Of a DNA stretch of 64,000 nucleotides, positions 35,093 to 44,833 are shown one piece after another. The DNA lies in contig NZ_JAAXMS010000005.1 of assembly GCF_012290005.1 (NCBI RefSeq), forward strand, positions 558,001-622,000. The letters are read 5' to 3'. This DNA comes from Crateriforma spongiae (GTDB lineage: Bacteria; Planctomycetota; Planctomycetia; Pirellulales; Pirellulaceae). A model generated the notes under the pieces. It saw nothing but the letters and a program-made list of their open reading frames with translations, had not been told where the DNA came from and did not search any database. Made by a program: the position numbers and the translations under genes. How positions within the stretch are numbered: position 1 is the first letter of the stretch; every line of letters begins with the position of its first letter.

Positions 35093-37909
35093 TTACAGCG
35101 GGTTCTTTAACTGCACGTCCAGCAGCCGGAACAAACCACAAGGAACCTTCACGGACAACGTGGGATCATCCGTCCCGTCGATCACTTGCCCGGTCAGCAA
35201 ATCGGTGACACGCACCGGATCGGCGCGATGGAAACGGACCGTAGCGACTTGGTCATCGGGGTTCAAGTAACCGCCATCGACGATGGTCAACCGTAGATGA
35301 GTGGGCGACGATTCGGCCGCGACCCAAGCGACCGGCCCGTCGACCGTCAACGGAAGCTGATCGGCTGCGGTTCGAATCTTGTCCGCGACGACATCGGCGT
35401 GTTGATCCGCCGCCAATGTCGGCCGACCATTGCGATCAAGATACGATTTACCATTGGTCCGGATTTCTTGCATGGCATCACGATAAATTGGATGCAGGTG
35501 TTCGATCAGCTTTCCGCGCGGTAGCGGTGCGTCTGACGCATCTTGCGGCGGTGTGATCAATACCAGGCCGTTGGGATAAGGCGGCAAAAAGTTCAACCGG
35601 CGGTCTTTAACACCGGCGGCATAGGTTGAAAAATCCCATGGCGTATTGGGGGCGCCGGGCCAAGTGCCGTTCAGTCGACTGAAGACCATCTTGCGGGTGG
35701 CTTCGATGTCGGCGTCATAAAATGTGCACCACTTGACGTTGTTGCCTTCGTTTAAAAATTCGTGGTCGGGCGACACCATGCTCAGGTGCACCGGGTTGAA
35801 ACTGACGATTTCGTCCCGCTTGGGAACATACAAGGCACCTTTGGCGATCATTTCCCACAACAGGCTCATGTATTCCTGATCGACGGCAAAGTTATTGATA
35901 TAGGTTGCACCCAGGCTGATGTTGTAAACCATGTTTCGCAGAAAATGGTTGGGCAGCCGTTGGTGCGAATGCTGGCGTGATCGATCAAAACTGGTGTTGT
36001 CGGGAACGCTTCGTGCACCCCATTGATTGACCGCCCCGCTGGTCCACATGCCCAGTCGTGATGCCAGGCTGATCTCCATCGACTTGTCGCTGGTTTCTTC
36101 CATCGCAGGCACAAAGACGTCGGCAAATTCACCGCTTCGAAGCCGATCCCATGCCGGCTGATAAATGCTGCCGTTCCAAAAATTGTGCTTGCAGCGAAGA
36201 AACAGATTGGCGTTGCGGGGTTGTGCGTGTGCCGCCAGCGGATAGATCAAATGTTCGGTCACCGCGGCGAATTCATCGCTGTGATCCTCCAATTCGGGAT
36301 AGATCAGCACGGTCTTTTTGCCACCCGCCGCATCGATGACCTTCATCATCGTGTCCGGTTGAAACATAAACGGATCGTTCCCGTGTCCGCCCCAGAATGC
36401 GATGCCCGGATGATTGTCATACAGCGGAATGAATTCATCCAACGCTTGCTGTTGCGACAACGAGTACTTGCGTCGGCGATCGCGTCGATTGCGATACTTT
36501 TCGCTGGGGATGCTGGAACGGTCAAACGTTTCAGCCTGTCCGGTATGGTGGCCGTTCAGAAAGACGGGGCTGGGGTAAGAAGCCTGTAATTGATCGATGG
36601 TGGATTCGACACCGGTGCGTGATTCGGTCATCAAATACACCGGCAACGGTTCGCGTTCCCAAGCGGGCCGACGGAAATGGGTCAGTTGTTCACAGATAGC
36701 CTTTGATCCATCCAAGATGGCTTGGATCTTTCCCGGTGGTGCGATCTGCTGGAAAACTTGTTCCCAACCGGGTTGGCTGACATCGATCAAATGGATACAG
36801 CTTCCGCCGCTCTGCGCGCTGGCCAGAATCAGTTGGCCGTTGGAATGATCCATCCACGCGTCGTGAAAGCTGTAATCGGCTTGGTACAGACGTGATTGGG
36901 TTTCATCCAAGTCAGCGGAGATCCGCACCAATGTGTTTCCCACCAAAATCACGAGGTCGCTAGCGTCGGCGTCGATCACCATCGGCTGGACCACGCGATA
37001 GCCGAAAGAATCAATCTTTGGATGCCGGCGAGGAATCTGCCACGTTTGTTGGTGATCGGTTTCGGTGGTCAAAATGGACACGGCCATGTTGCTGCTGTGT
37101 CCCGACGTCCCGACCAAGATCCGCGGTGGCGTTTTATCGTCGGCGGGAATGACTTGGACATGACCGACCACCGTGGGCGACGGCGAACGGATCAACCATT
37201 TGGGCTGTGACGCAAACGGCTTGAACAAATAGAACGCACCGCGATCCTGCATGCCGTTCATTGTTCCATGGATCAACAATCGATCATTGGCCGGGTCATC
37301 GGGATTGATGACCGGTCGCAAGAAATTGGCGACGTGCAGCTTGGCCGGCGGACGCGGCTTGCTTGGGTCTTTTCCCCAAGGTTTGGCGATCGAATAGGTC
37401 GACGAATGCAGGGTGTCCAGCAGTTCGCCGGTAGACGAAAGATAACGGACTTGATTGTCAAATCCGCCGCAGACAACGACCGGCTTTCCCTGGTGTCGAA
37501 TCACACAGACTGAATACATCGGCGCGTCGTTGGCTTTGAATCGCCAGCGAAGCTGCCCGTCGTCACTGATGCAGTAGACGTGTCCATCGGCGTTGGCGGC
37601 CAAGGCCTCGTCGTTGCCGTCACCGTCCAGGTCCGCAACCCACAGATCGTGGTTCATCACACCGGACAATGGACAGGTCCAGATCACGTCGCCCTGATGA
37701 TCGACGGCAATCACATCGCCTTCGTACGTGCTGGCGATGATTCGTGGGCCGTCGCGATGGTGAGCGGATCGGACCTTGGTGATCGTTCGGCCGGTGTCGA
37801 CGCTGGTGATCGCATCGCCGGCGGACAGGTCTTGACTGCCGATGATTGCGATCAGACACGCCGGCAGGAAAAGCAAGCGAATGAGAGATGTGTGGAGGGG
37901 CTGGGGCAT
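35093..37909 (-). CDS. Exported beta-propeller protein resembling lambda-carrageenase (GH150)
   Basis: 938 residues with a signal peptide (LIRLLFLPACLIAIIGSQDLSAG). Residues ~30-330 look like a beta-propeller of PQQ/WD-like repeats (GDVIAVDHQGDVIWTCPLSG; LWVADLDGDGNDEALAANAD, an FG-GAP-like Ca loop; HVYCISDDGQLRWRFKANDA). The rest is a large catalytic-type region (HPGIAFWGGHGNDPFMFQPD; NISLGATYINNFAVDQEYMS). Length and order match lambda-carrageenase of Pseudoalteromonas (942 residues, N-terminal propeller), whose homologues occur in Rhodopirellula. This assignment comes from memory of architecture and needs alignment; an alternative is an uncharacterised marine polysaccharide hydrolase. No sulfatase is adjacent. 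Confidence 0.55.
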   Translation of the reverse strand: MPQPLHTSLIRLLFLPACLIAIIGSQDLSAGDAITSVDTGRTITKVRSAHHRDGPRIIASTYEGDVIAVDHQGDVIWTCPLSGVMNHDLWVADLDGDGNDEALAANADGHVYCISDDGQLRWRFKANDAPMYSVCVIRHQGKPVVVCGGFDNQVRYLSSTGELLDTLHSSTYSIAKPWGKDPSKPRPPAKLHVANFLRPVINPDDPANDRLLIHGTMNGMQDRGAFYLFKPFASQPKWLIRSPSPTVVGHVQVIPADDKTPPRILVGTSGHSSNMAVSILTTETDHQQTWQIPRRHPKIDSFGYRVVQPMVIDADASDLVILVGNTLVRISADLDETQSRLYQADYSFHDAWMDHSNGQLILASAQSGGSCIHLIDVSQPGWEQVFQQIAPPGKIQAILDGSKAICEQLTHFRRPAWEREPLPVYLMTESRTGVESTIDQLQASYPSPVFLNGHHTGQAETFDRSSIPSEKYRNRRDRRRKYSLSQQQALDEFIPLYDNHPGIAFWGGHGNDPFMFQPDTMMKVIDAAGGKKTVLIYPELEDHSDEFAAVTEHLIYPLAAHAQPRNANLFLRCKHNFWNGSIYQPAWDRLRSGEFADVFVPAMEETSDKSMEISLASRLGMWTSGAVNQWGARSVPDNTSFDRSRQHSHQRLPNHFLRNMVYNISLGATYINNFAVDQEYMSLLWEMIAKGALYVPKRDEIVSFNPVHLSMVSPDHEFLNEGNNVKWCTFYDADIEATRKMVFSRLNGTWPGAPNTPWDFSTYAAGVKDRRLNFLPPYPNGLVLITPPQDASDAPLPRGKLIEHLHPIYRDAMQEIRTNGKSYLDRNGRPTLAADQHADVVADKIRTAADQLPLTVDGPVAWVAAESSPTHLRLTIVDGGYLNPDDQVATVRFHRADPVRVTDLLTGQVIDGTDDPTLSVKVPCGLFRLLDVQLKNPL

Positions 37910-38235
37910 GGGACCATGGCGGGCGGGAAAACGGGCGATGTTTGGACACCGTTATATTCCCGCCGCGGTTGTGATCAGCCGGGCAATCTGCCAGTTATTT
38001 CGGTGCTCTTTTGCCGCAGGAGGGTTGGTGACGCTCAATTGGCGGAGCGGATCGTGTTGGCTGTTTCGCTACTTTCGCGGGAGCGAAAGGCGACGATGGA
38101 GCCGCTTTCGTGGCGTGGTTTCTGTTGGCTGTTTCGCTACTTTCGCGGGAGCGAAAGGCGACGATGGGGCCGCTTTCGTGGCGTGGTTGCTGTTGGCAGT
38201 TGCGTCACTCGCGCGGGAGCGAAAGGCGACGATGT
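37910..38235. other. Intergenic region with a 68-bp tandem repeat
   Basis: 326 bases between two genes on the minus strand: downstream of valS and upstream of the carrageenase-like gene, so it also holds the latter's promoter. The right half is the tandem repeat listed separately. Confidence 0.65.
38057..38232. repeat. 68-bp tandem repeat, about 2.6 copies
   Basis: Units start at 38057, 38125 and 38193, exactly 68 bp apart, the third partial and diverged. Each unit contains a hairpin with arms CTTTCGC and GCGAAAG around GGGA (38072-38089 in the first copy). It abuts the valS stop codon. Confidence 0.85.
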
Positions 38236-41200
38236 TTAGCCGCGTGATTTCAGACGCTGGATGTCGCCTTCGACAACGGCTAGTTGCTTGCGCAAGTCGT
38301 CAAGTGATTCTCGTTCTTTGGCCACGACTTGCTCGGGAGCTCGTGAGACGAAATTCTCGTTGGACAGTTTGCTTTCTTTGCCCGATATCTGTTTGACGAT
38401 CTGGCCGAGCAGTTTTTCCAAACGTGACAATTCCTTGTCGACGTCGATGAACTTGTCCAAGTCCACGTGAACGTCGATGTCGATCGACGGCAGATTCAGC
38501 GGCGCGTCGACATCAAAGGGCTTGGCATCCGGACCCAACGCGGTGACATCGGCGCCACAAAGCTGACCAAAGTAGTCGGCCATCGGTTGCAACAACTCTT
38601 GCGACGACTCGGTGCAACGGATGGACACCGGAACCGTTTCGCGAGGCGCGATGTTCTGGCTGGCACGGATCTGGCGGACCGCACCGACCACTTGCTGAAA
38701 CTCGTTGAACTGACGTTCGATCGCTTCGTCATAGTGACTTTCGTCGGCGTCGGGCCACGCCGCTTGCATCAGAAACTTGCCCGGGTCGGCGGGATGAGGG
38801 ACGCCGCGATGACCGGCGGCCACATTCAAGAAGCTCCAAATCGATTCGGTGACAAACGGCATCGTCGGGTGCAGCAGACGCAGCAGCGTGTCCAGGCCGT
38901 GTGCCATCATCGCCTGGACCGTGTCACGCTGGTCGGGGTCGGACAAACGCGGCTTGGCGATTTCAACGTAGAAGCTGCAGAATTCGTCCCAGGCAAAGTC
39001 GTACAGGATCCGAGACGTCTCAGCGAACTGATAGTTTTCAATGCCGTCGCTGACTTGCCGGGTCACCGTGGCCAGCCGGCTGAGCAACCATTTGTCCTCC
39101 AGCGGCAAGGTCGCGATGCGAACATAGTTGGGCTGGTATCCGTCCATGTTCATCAACACGAAACGGGCCGCATTCCAGAGCTTGTTGACGAAGTTCCGCG
39201 CCGTTTCAAAACGCTCGCTGACCACCGCCCCGCGTGGGTGCGCCTTGTCTTCGTCGGTTTCCGCCCATTGGGTCGAAAACGATTTGTCACAGGCCGGGCA
39301 TGCCACCACAGGCAGCGACCGATTCTTCTTGGTCTGGTCGATCAGCTTTTCACAATGCGGGCATTCGTACTGCACCGGCATACGAACGTCTTGCGTCTCG
39401 GTGGCCAGACGTGCCAGTCCGTATCGCAGGGCGTCGGGACCAAACTTGTCGATCACATCGATCGGGTCCACGCCGTTGCCCTTGGACTTGGACATCGTTT
39501 CGCCCTGCCCGTCCAAGATTTTGGGGTGAATGTAGACTTCCTTGAACGGGACTTCGCCGACGTTGTTCAGACCCATCAGCACCATGCGGGCCACCCAAAG
39601 AGTGATGATGTCACGTGATGTGATCAGAGTGCTGGTGGGATAAAAGTAGTCCAGTTCCGGCGTCTTTTCCGGCCATCCCAATGTGCTGTGCGGCCACAAC
39701 GCGCTGCTGAACCATGTGTCCAGCACGTCCGGATCGCGTGAAAGCCCCATCGATTCCAGTGTCGATTCCCATGGGTCGTCTTCGTTACGCAAACAGGCGA
39801 ACACGCCAAAGGTCGCATCGTCGGCCTGGTCGACACGCACGCTAAGACGGCCGGCATCTTCGGCCGCCATGGCTTCCAGCTTTTCGTGGATCTTCTTCGC
39901 GTCGGCTTGATCCAAACCGACGATTGACCAGACGGGAATACGGTGTCCCCACCAAAGCTGGCGGCTGACGGGCCAGTCACGTTTCTCGCTGAGCCAATCA
40001 AGGTAGCCCTTGCTGTATCGTGACGGCAGAATCTTGACACGCTGGTCGGTCACCGCGTCCATCGCCGACTGGGCCAACTGATCCATGGCGACAAACCATT
40101 GATCGGCCAAATAGGGTTCGATCGGCGTCTTGCTGCGATCACTGTGGGGCAACTCAATATCGCGGTCTTCGATGTCGCCCAACAAACCCAGCGCATCCAA
40201 GTCTTCGACCACCGCCTTGCGGGCCTTCGGGATCGTCAGACCCTCGTACTTGCCCGTCAGGCTGTTCATCGTGCCGTCGGGATTCAGGATGTTGATCATC
40301 GGCAAGTCTTGCCGGATCCCGACTTCGTAATCGTTCGGGTCGTGTGCCGGCGTGATCTTCACGCATCCGGATCCGAGTTCCGGTTTGGCCCATGGATCGG
40401 CGACCAACGGGATTTCGCGATCCATCAACGGCAATTTTAGCATCCGTCCGGCTACCGCCATGTCGCGCAGCTTGATCAATTGCGGCAGCATCGTCTTGCG
40501 ACGTTCTTGCAATTGTTCCAGTTGGGCGTCGATCTGTGGCCACTCCTTCTCCGGTGCAGCCTTTCGTTTTTCCTGCAGCTCGGCCTCCACTTTGTCCAAC
40601 GCGGCGGCCGGATCCGGGTGCACGGCCACCGCGGTATCGCCCAGCATGGTTTCCGGGCGTGTGGTCGCGATCGTCACTTGGTCCGGTTCACCGGGCTTGG
40701 GATCGATGACGGGATAACTGAAGTGCCAGAAATGGCCTTTGCGAGTTTCGTTGAACACCTCGTCATCGCTGACGGCGGTTTGCAGGAACGTGTCCCAATT
40801 GACCAGTCGCTTTCCGCGATAAATCTTCTGTTGTGAAAACAGATCAAAGAACGTCGCCCGCACGGCCGCGGCGCACGTGTCGTCCAGCGTGAATCGGGTC
40901 CGCTGCCAATCGCAACTGCAGCCCATCCGTTTCAGTTGCGACAAAATCCGATTTTCGTACTGGTCTTTCCATTGCCAAATTCGGTCGACCAACGCTTCGC
41001 GGCCCAGGTCATGCCTGGTTTTGTTTTCCTGTTCTTTCAATCGCCGTTCGACGACCGCTTGTGTGGCGATCCCGGCATGGTCGGTGCCGGGCATCCACAA
41101 GGTTTCAAAGCCCTGCATTCGCTTGGCACGAATCACGATGTCTTGCAGCGTGTTGTTCAGCCCGTGCCCCAGGTGCAACGCGCCGGTCACATTGGGCGGC

Positions 41201-41325
41201 GGAATGACGATCGTAAACGGCGGTTTGTCCGGATTGACCGTGGCGTGGCCACACTTTGCCGATTCCCAGGCTTGTGAAATCTGATCGGCCGCGTTGGCAT
41301 GATCGAATCGTGTGGGGATTGTCAT
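38236..41325 (-). CDS. valS: Valyl-tRNA synthetase with a zinc-ribbon insertion
   Basis: 1,029 residues. Class I synthetase: HIGH-equivalent PPPNVTGALHLGHGLNN (~residue 40-55), an editing domain (~200-360, with RPETMLGDTAV and EPYLADQWFVAM), KMSKS as GETMSKSKGNGVDP (~595-608), an anticodon-binding alpha-helical region, and a C-terminal coiled coil with LEKLLGQIVKQISGKE. It charges tRNA-Val and edits Thr/Abu. The unusual feature is an insertion after the KMSKS core: CPHCEKLIDQTKKNRS...CPACDKSF has two CxxC pairs, just before the normal NFVNKLWNAARF helix. Single gene, followed downstream by a 68-bp repeat. Confidence 0.97.
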   Translation of the reverse strand: MTIPTRFDHANAADQISQAWESAKCGHATVNPDKPPFTIVIPPPNVTGALHLGHGLNNTLQDIVIRAKRMQGFETLWMPGTDHAGIATQAVVERRLKEQENKTRHDLGREALVDRIWQWKDQYENRILSQLKRMGCSCDWQRTRFTLDDTCAAAVRATFFDLFSQQKIYRGKRLVNWDTFLQTAVSDDEVFNETRKGHFWHFSYPVIDPKPGEPDQVTIATTRPETMLGDTAVAVHPDPAAALDKVEAELQEKRKAAPEKEWPQIDAQLEQLQERRKTMLPQLIKLRDMAVAGRMLKLPLMDREIPLVADPWAKPELGSGCVKITPAHDPNDYEVGIRQDLPMINILNPDGTMNSLTGKYEGLTIPKARKAVVEDLDALGLLGDIEDRDIELPHSDRSKTPIEPYLADQWFVAMDQLAQSAMDAVTDQRVKILPSRYSKGYLDWLSEKRDWPVSRQLWWGHRIPVWSIVGLDQADAKKIHEKLEAMAAEDAGRLSVRVDQADDATFGVFACLRNEDDPWESTLESMGLSRDPDVLDTWFSSALWPHSTLGWPEKTPELDYFYPTSTLITSRDIITLWVARMVLMGLNNVGEVPFKEVYIHPKILDGQGETMSKSKGNGVDPIDVIDKFGPDALRYGLARLATETQDVRMPVQYECPHCEKLIDQTKKNRSLPVVACPACDKSFSTQWAETDEDKAHPRGAVVSERFETARNFVNKLWNAARFVLMNMDGYQPNYVRIATLPLEDKWLLSRLATVTRQVSDGIENYQFAETSRILYDFAWDEFCSFYVEIAKPRLSDPDQRDTVQAMMAHGLDTLLRLLHPTMPFVTESIWSFLNVAAGHRGVPHPADPGKFLMQAAWPDADESHYDEAIERQFNEFQQVVGAVRQIRASQNIAPRETVPVSIRCTESSQELLQPMADYFGQLCGADVTALGPDAKPFDVDAPLNLPSIDIDVHVDLDKFIDVDKELSRLEKLLGQIVKQISGKESKLSNENFVSRAPEQVVAKERESLDDLRKQLAVVEGDIQRLKSRG

Positions 41326-41459
41326 CGTGATGTCGGTGAAAGGTGGACAGGGTGACCGGGGTGTCGGTAGGACAATTCAGGTTCGGTGCGGGGATCGCCC
41401 GGGCAAACGCTTCGGAGCCGAGCCGCAATTGAGGCAGTCGAAAGAATCGGAGAAACGGA

Positions 41460-43115
41460 TCAGTTTGCCGAAGCACTTTCGGCCAGGTCGGCTTGATCGT
41501 TGGAATCGGCATCGGCGACCGGTTGCGGCACATTTTCTTTGTGCAGCTTGTATTCGACGGCGTCGACCAGGGCGTTGTAGCTGGCTTCGATGATGTTTTC
41601 GCTGACGCCGATCGTGCCCCAAGACTCGTTACCGTCGCTGCTTTCGATGTTCACACGGATCGACGCGGCGGTGCCGGCGCCGGAATCGACCACGCGGACT
41701 TTGTAATCGATCAGGTGCATTTCCGTCAGACAAGGATACGTGCCTTGCAGAGCCTTTCGCAGTGCGGCATCCAACGCGTTGACCGGACCGTGGCCTTCGG
41801 CCGCGTCGAACCACAACACGTCGCCGACCATCAGCTTGATGATCGCTTCGGCGAACACGGTGTGGCTGCGGCTGTCACGGTCACCGGCGACGACGCGGTA
41901 CTTGATCGTGTCAAAGTGGGGCGTGAAGGAACCGGTGACACGTTTAACCAGCAGATCGAATGAAGCGCCGGCGTTTTCAAACTGGAAGCCTTCGTTTTCC
42001 AAGCGGACCACTTCCGCAAGGATCTTGTCCATCGCTTCACGGTCATCGGCGATGTTGTGTTGCTCCGCGACCGCGGCGATGTTGCTGCGGCCCGACAATT
42101 CGCTGATCAGGATTCGACGTTCGTTGCCGACCAATGCCGGGTCGATGTGTTCGTAGGTCAACGCCGCTTTGTTGATCGCATGAACATGCATGCCGCCTTT
42201 GTGAGCGAACGCACTTTGCCCGACAAACGGCTGGCCATTTCGCCACTGCAGGTTGGCGGTTTCATAGACATAACGACTCAGTTCGGTCAGATGCTTCAGC
42301 GACCGGCCGCCCAGGACTTCGTATCCCGACTTCTTCAGGGCCAGGTTTGACACCACGGCGACCAGGTCGGCGTTGCCACAGCGTTCGCCGATTCCGTTGA
42401 TGGTTCCTTGGACCTGCAGGGCCCCCGCATCGACCGCCGCCAGCGAATTGGCGGTCGCCAAGTCGCCGTCGTTGTGACAGTGGATTCCAAACCGCACGTC
42501 GAAATCCGCCAGTTTTTCGATCGCTGTTTTGGTGACCGCCGCGATTTGTTCGGGCAGGGTGCCCCCGTTGGTGTCGCACAACACCATCCACTTGGCACCG
42601 GATGCGGCGGCGGCCCGCAGCGTTTCGATCGCGTAGTCCGGGTTGGCGTTGTAGCCGTCAAAGAAGTGTTCGGCGTCGTAGATCACATCGCTGTGGCGAC
42701 CCAGAAATTCGGCGCTCTCGCCGATCATCGCCAAGTTTTCCTCCAGGCTGACACGCAATACCTCCGTCGCGTGATAGTCCCAAGTCTTGCCGACCAGCGT
42801 GATGCAGGGTGTCTGGGCCGCGACCAGTGCCTTCATTCCGGGGTCGTCGGCCGCCTTCATTCCCCGACGTCGGGTCATCCCGAACGCACAGACCTTGGTG
42901 CCGCCCAAATCGATGTCCCGGATCTGTTGAAAGAACGCGACGTCCTTTTCGTTGGACAGCGGATAACCGCCTTCGACAAAATCGATGCCCATTTCGGCCA
43001 GGCGACGCGTCACATTGATCTTGTCTTGCAGCGAAAAACTGACGCCTTCCCCCTGGCTGCCGTCACGCAGCGTGGTGTCGTACATCAAGATCGGCTGGCC
43101 GGTCGTCGCGTTCAT
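41460..43115 (-). CDS. cimA: Citramalate synthase (2-isopropylmalate synthase family)
   Basis: 551 residues from ATG 43115 (MNATTGQPILMYDTTLRDGS). An alpha-IPMS/CimA barrel: the RDGSQGEGV loop, HCHNDGDLATANSL metal-binding His pair (~210) and the C-terminal LeuA allosteric domain after residue ~390 (VTGSFTPHFDTIKYRVVAGD). The TTLRDGSQGEGVSFSLQDK opening and HNDGD loop are typical of CimA-type enzymes, which condense pyruvate and acetyl-CoA to (R)-citramalate for isoleucine synthesis without threonine. Confusion with isopropylmalate synthase remains possible. It lies 134 bp from valS in the same direction, so the two may share a transcript. Confidence 0.9.
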   Translation of the reverse strand: MNATTGQPILMYDTTLRDGSQGEGVSFSLQDKINVTRRLAEMGIDFVEGGYPLSNEKDVAFFQQIRDIDLGGTKVCAFGMTRRRGMKAADDPGMKALVAAQTPCITLVGKTWDYHATEVLRVSLEENLAMIGESAEFLGRHSDVIYDAEHFFDGYNANPDYAIETLRAAAASGAKWMVLCDTNGGTLPEQIAAVTKTAIEKLADFDVRFGIHCHNDGDLATANSLAAVDAGALQVQGTINGIGERCGNADLVAVVSNLALKKSGYEVLGGRSLKHLTELSRYVYETANLQWRNGQPFVGQSAFAHKGGMHVHAINKAALTYEHIDPALVGNERRILISELSGRSNIAAVAEQHNIADDREAMDKILAEVVRLENEGFQFENAGASFDLLVKRVTGSFTPHFDTIKYRVVAGDRDSRSHTVFAEAIIKLMVGDVLWFDAAEGHGPVNALDAALRKALQGTYPCLTEMHLIDYKVRVVDSGAGTAASIRVNIESSDGNESWGTIGVSENIIEASYNALVDAVEYKLHKENVPQPVADADSNDQADLAESASAN

Positions 43116-43748
43116 CAGAAAGCCTGTGCGGTGTTTCGTGGATTTCGGTCCCAGCCGGTCGGCCGGCCGAAGTTGCGGAAATGGTGGTGCGTAGGTTTTT
43201 TGCGGTGAACGGATCGTTTCGGTCGAGCCGCGACGTCGTGTCCCAGCCTGTGCCTGACCAGCCCGCGGGTGATCGCCGCTGGGGGGTAAGCCTACGAAAA
43301 AACCCCCAAAGCAACCTAGGGCCGTGGGGGTCAATCAGCTGAATTCGTATGAACGAAATTCCAACCGTTGCGGCCACATCGGCCGTTCGGGTCGGTGTCG
43401 TTGAACCCCGCGTCACTGCCGGCAAATCAGGCCGGTGACGCGGCGAATAATCAGGACGCTGCGAAACACGCGTGAAAACTCGCTGGTAATCAAAGGACTT
43501 TCGTTCGATGCGGAAAAGATAAGCATTGCCGCGTGGGTGTCAATGATCGTCCGGACACCCGCGTCGTGAATCCCACGACACTCCGTCGATCGTGGCCGTT
43601 TGACCGGTCGATCGCGTCACGTGCGGGCAATCGCAGGTGATAAACTGGGCGTTTCCGACGCTGGCATCGCGACCGACGGTCGCACCACGGCGGATCGACG
43701 TCGGGGTAACGTCATTGTCATGCCATCGTCGTTTGCTTCACCCACCCA
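43116..43748. other. Divergent region upstream of cimA and the methyltransferase gene
   Basis: 633 bases without a clear gene. It contains a hairpin plus T-run oriented with cimA (listed separately) and must carry both promoters. A frame is open through it on the minus strand but lacks protein character. Confidence 0.5.
43297..43331 (-). terminator. Terminator-like hairpin in the cimA leader (candidate attenuator)
   Basis: On the minus strand, ACCCCCA (43331-43325) pairs with TGGGGGT (43308-43302) across a 16-nt loop, followed by a T-run (43302-43297). It lies ~180 bp before the cimA start with no upstream gene on that strand. Confidence 0.6.
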
Positions 43749-44546
43749 ATGACCATCCCCGGGTATCTCATGTTCACCTTTGGCCGAAATTATTGCCACC
43801 GCGGCTTCGTCGGTGCGGCACTGGTCGCCGTTTTTGCCGTCCCCGCCGTTGCCCAATCCGACGTCACCACCGATTCCTCGGAACCGGTGGCCACCGCCGA
43901 CGCACCCACAAAAAGTGTCAAGCCTGGCATTAACAAGTCGTTTTTGAGCAAAGACTTGGATGTCCAGTCCTTCGTCGATCGCTTCGAAGCGGAATCGCGT
44001 GAGATCTTTCGCGCACGACAAAGCATCGTCGATGCGATCGGGCTGAAACCCGGGGATCGGATCGCCGACGTGGGCACCGGGACGGGATTGTTCGTCGAAC
44101 CGTTCAGCGAAGCCGTCGGCAAGGACGGTTGGGTGTTTGCCACGGACATCGCACCGAAATTTTTGGAACGGGTCGAAAGGCTGATCGAATTGAAATCGCT
44201 GAGCAACGCGACGGCGGTGCTGTCCGGCCAAGACGACGTGCGGCTTCCGCCCAACAGCGTCGACGTGCTGTTCGTTTGCGACGTTTATCACCATTTCGAA
44301 TTTCCCAGCCAGTCGCTGTATTCGATTTTCCGCGCCGTTCGCCCCGGCGGGCAATTTGTGATCATCGATTTCAATCGGATCCCCGGCGAATCACGTCCGT
44401 GGCTGTTGGATCACGTCCGTGCTGGCAAAGAGGTCTTCCGTAGCGAGATCGAAGACGCGGGGTTCGAATTCGTCGAAGAGGTCGAGATTCCTGAGTTCGA
44501 GGAGAACTACTTCCTGCGTTTCCGTCGCCCCGGCGATGGTGGGTGA
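43749..44546 (+). CDS. Exported class I SAM-dependent methyltransferase-like protein
   Basis: 265 residues (a second ATG at 43770 is possible). The N-terminus carries a signal peptide (FVGAALVAVFAVPAVAQSD). The body is a class I methyltransferase fold: motif I ADVGTGTGLFVEPFS, the acidic loop after it (ATDIAPKFLERV), motif post-I QDDVRLPPNSVDVLFVCDVY, and the FRAVRPGGQFVIIDFNR region. Planctomycetes and related phyla encode such exported methyltransferase-like proteins; SAM is cytoplasmic, so the catalytic meaning is unclear. It stands alone on its strand. Confidence 0.85.
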   Translation: MTIPGYLMFTFGRNYCHRGFVGAALVAVFAVPAVAQSDVTTDSSEPVATADAPTKSVKPGINKSFLSKDLDVQSFVDRFEAESREIFRARQSIVDAIGLKPGDRIADVGTGTGLFVEPFSEAVGKDGWVFATDIAPKFLERVERLIELKSLSNATAVLSGQDDVRLPPNSVDVLFVCDVYHHFEFPSQSLYSIFRAVRPGGQFVIIDFNRIPGESRPWLLDHVRAGKEVFRSEIEDAGFEFVEEVEIPEFEENYFLRFRRPGDGG

Positions 44547-44833
44547 ACGCCGCGGGCAAAGTTTTGGAAACGATGCTAGATCGGGACGGCTTGCGATCGA
44601 TCGAAATCCCGCCCATGGCAGCCAAGAGTCGGCGACTTCGTCATCAGTTCGATCGCGGAAATCAGCCGAAGCCACGGGAATCGACCCATTGTGCGAATCT
44701 TCATCCCAACGCGTCCCGGCCACCGATTAGCATCCGGCTAAGATCGGCGGTCGGCTTGCTTGATTGCCGCAAGCTTTCCGCGGGCAATGTTTTGTTGTGG
44801 TTTGACGTTATTTGATTCTCCGAGGCTTGCATC

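Noticed and set aside
43116-43334. Longer N-terminus of CimA
   Set aside because: The added residues are not family-like and would span the leader hairpin; the ATG at 43115 begins the canonical MYDTTLRDGS region.
43063-43425. A 120-residue protein on the minus strand
   Set aside because: It needs a TTG start, overlaps cimA, and is Arg/Pro-rich low-complexity; only the short leader frames seem worth mentioning.
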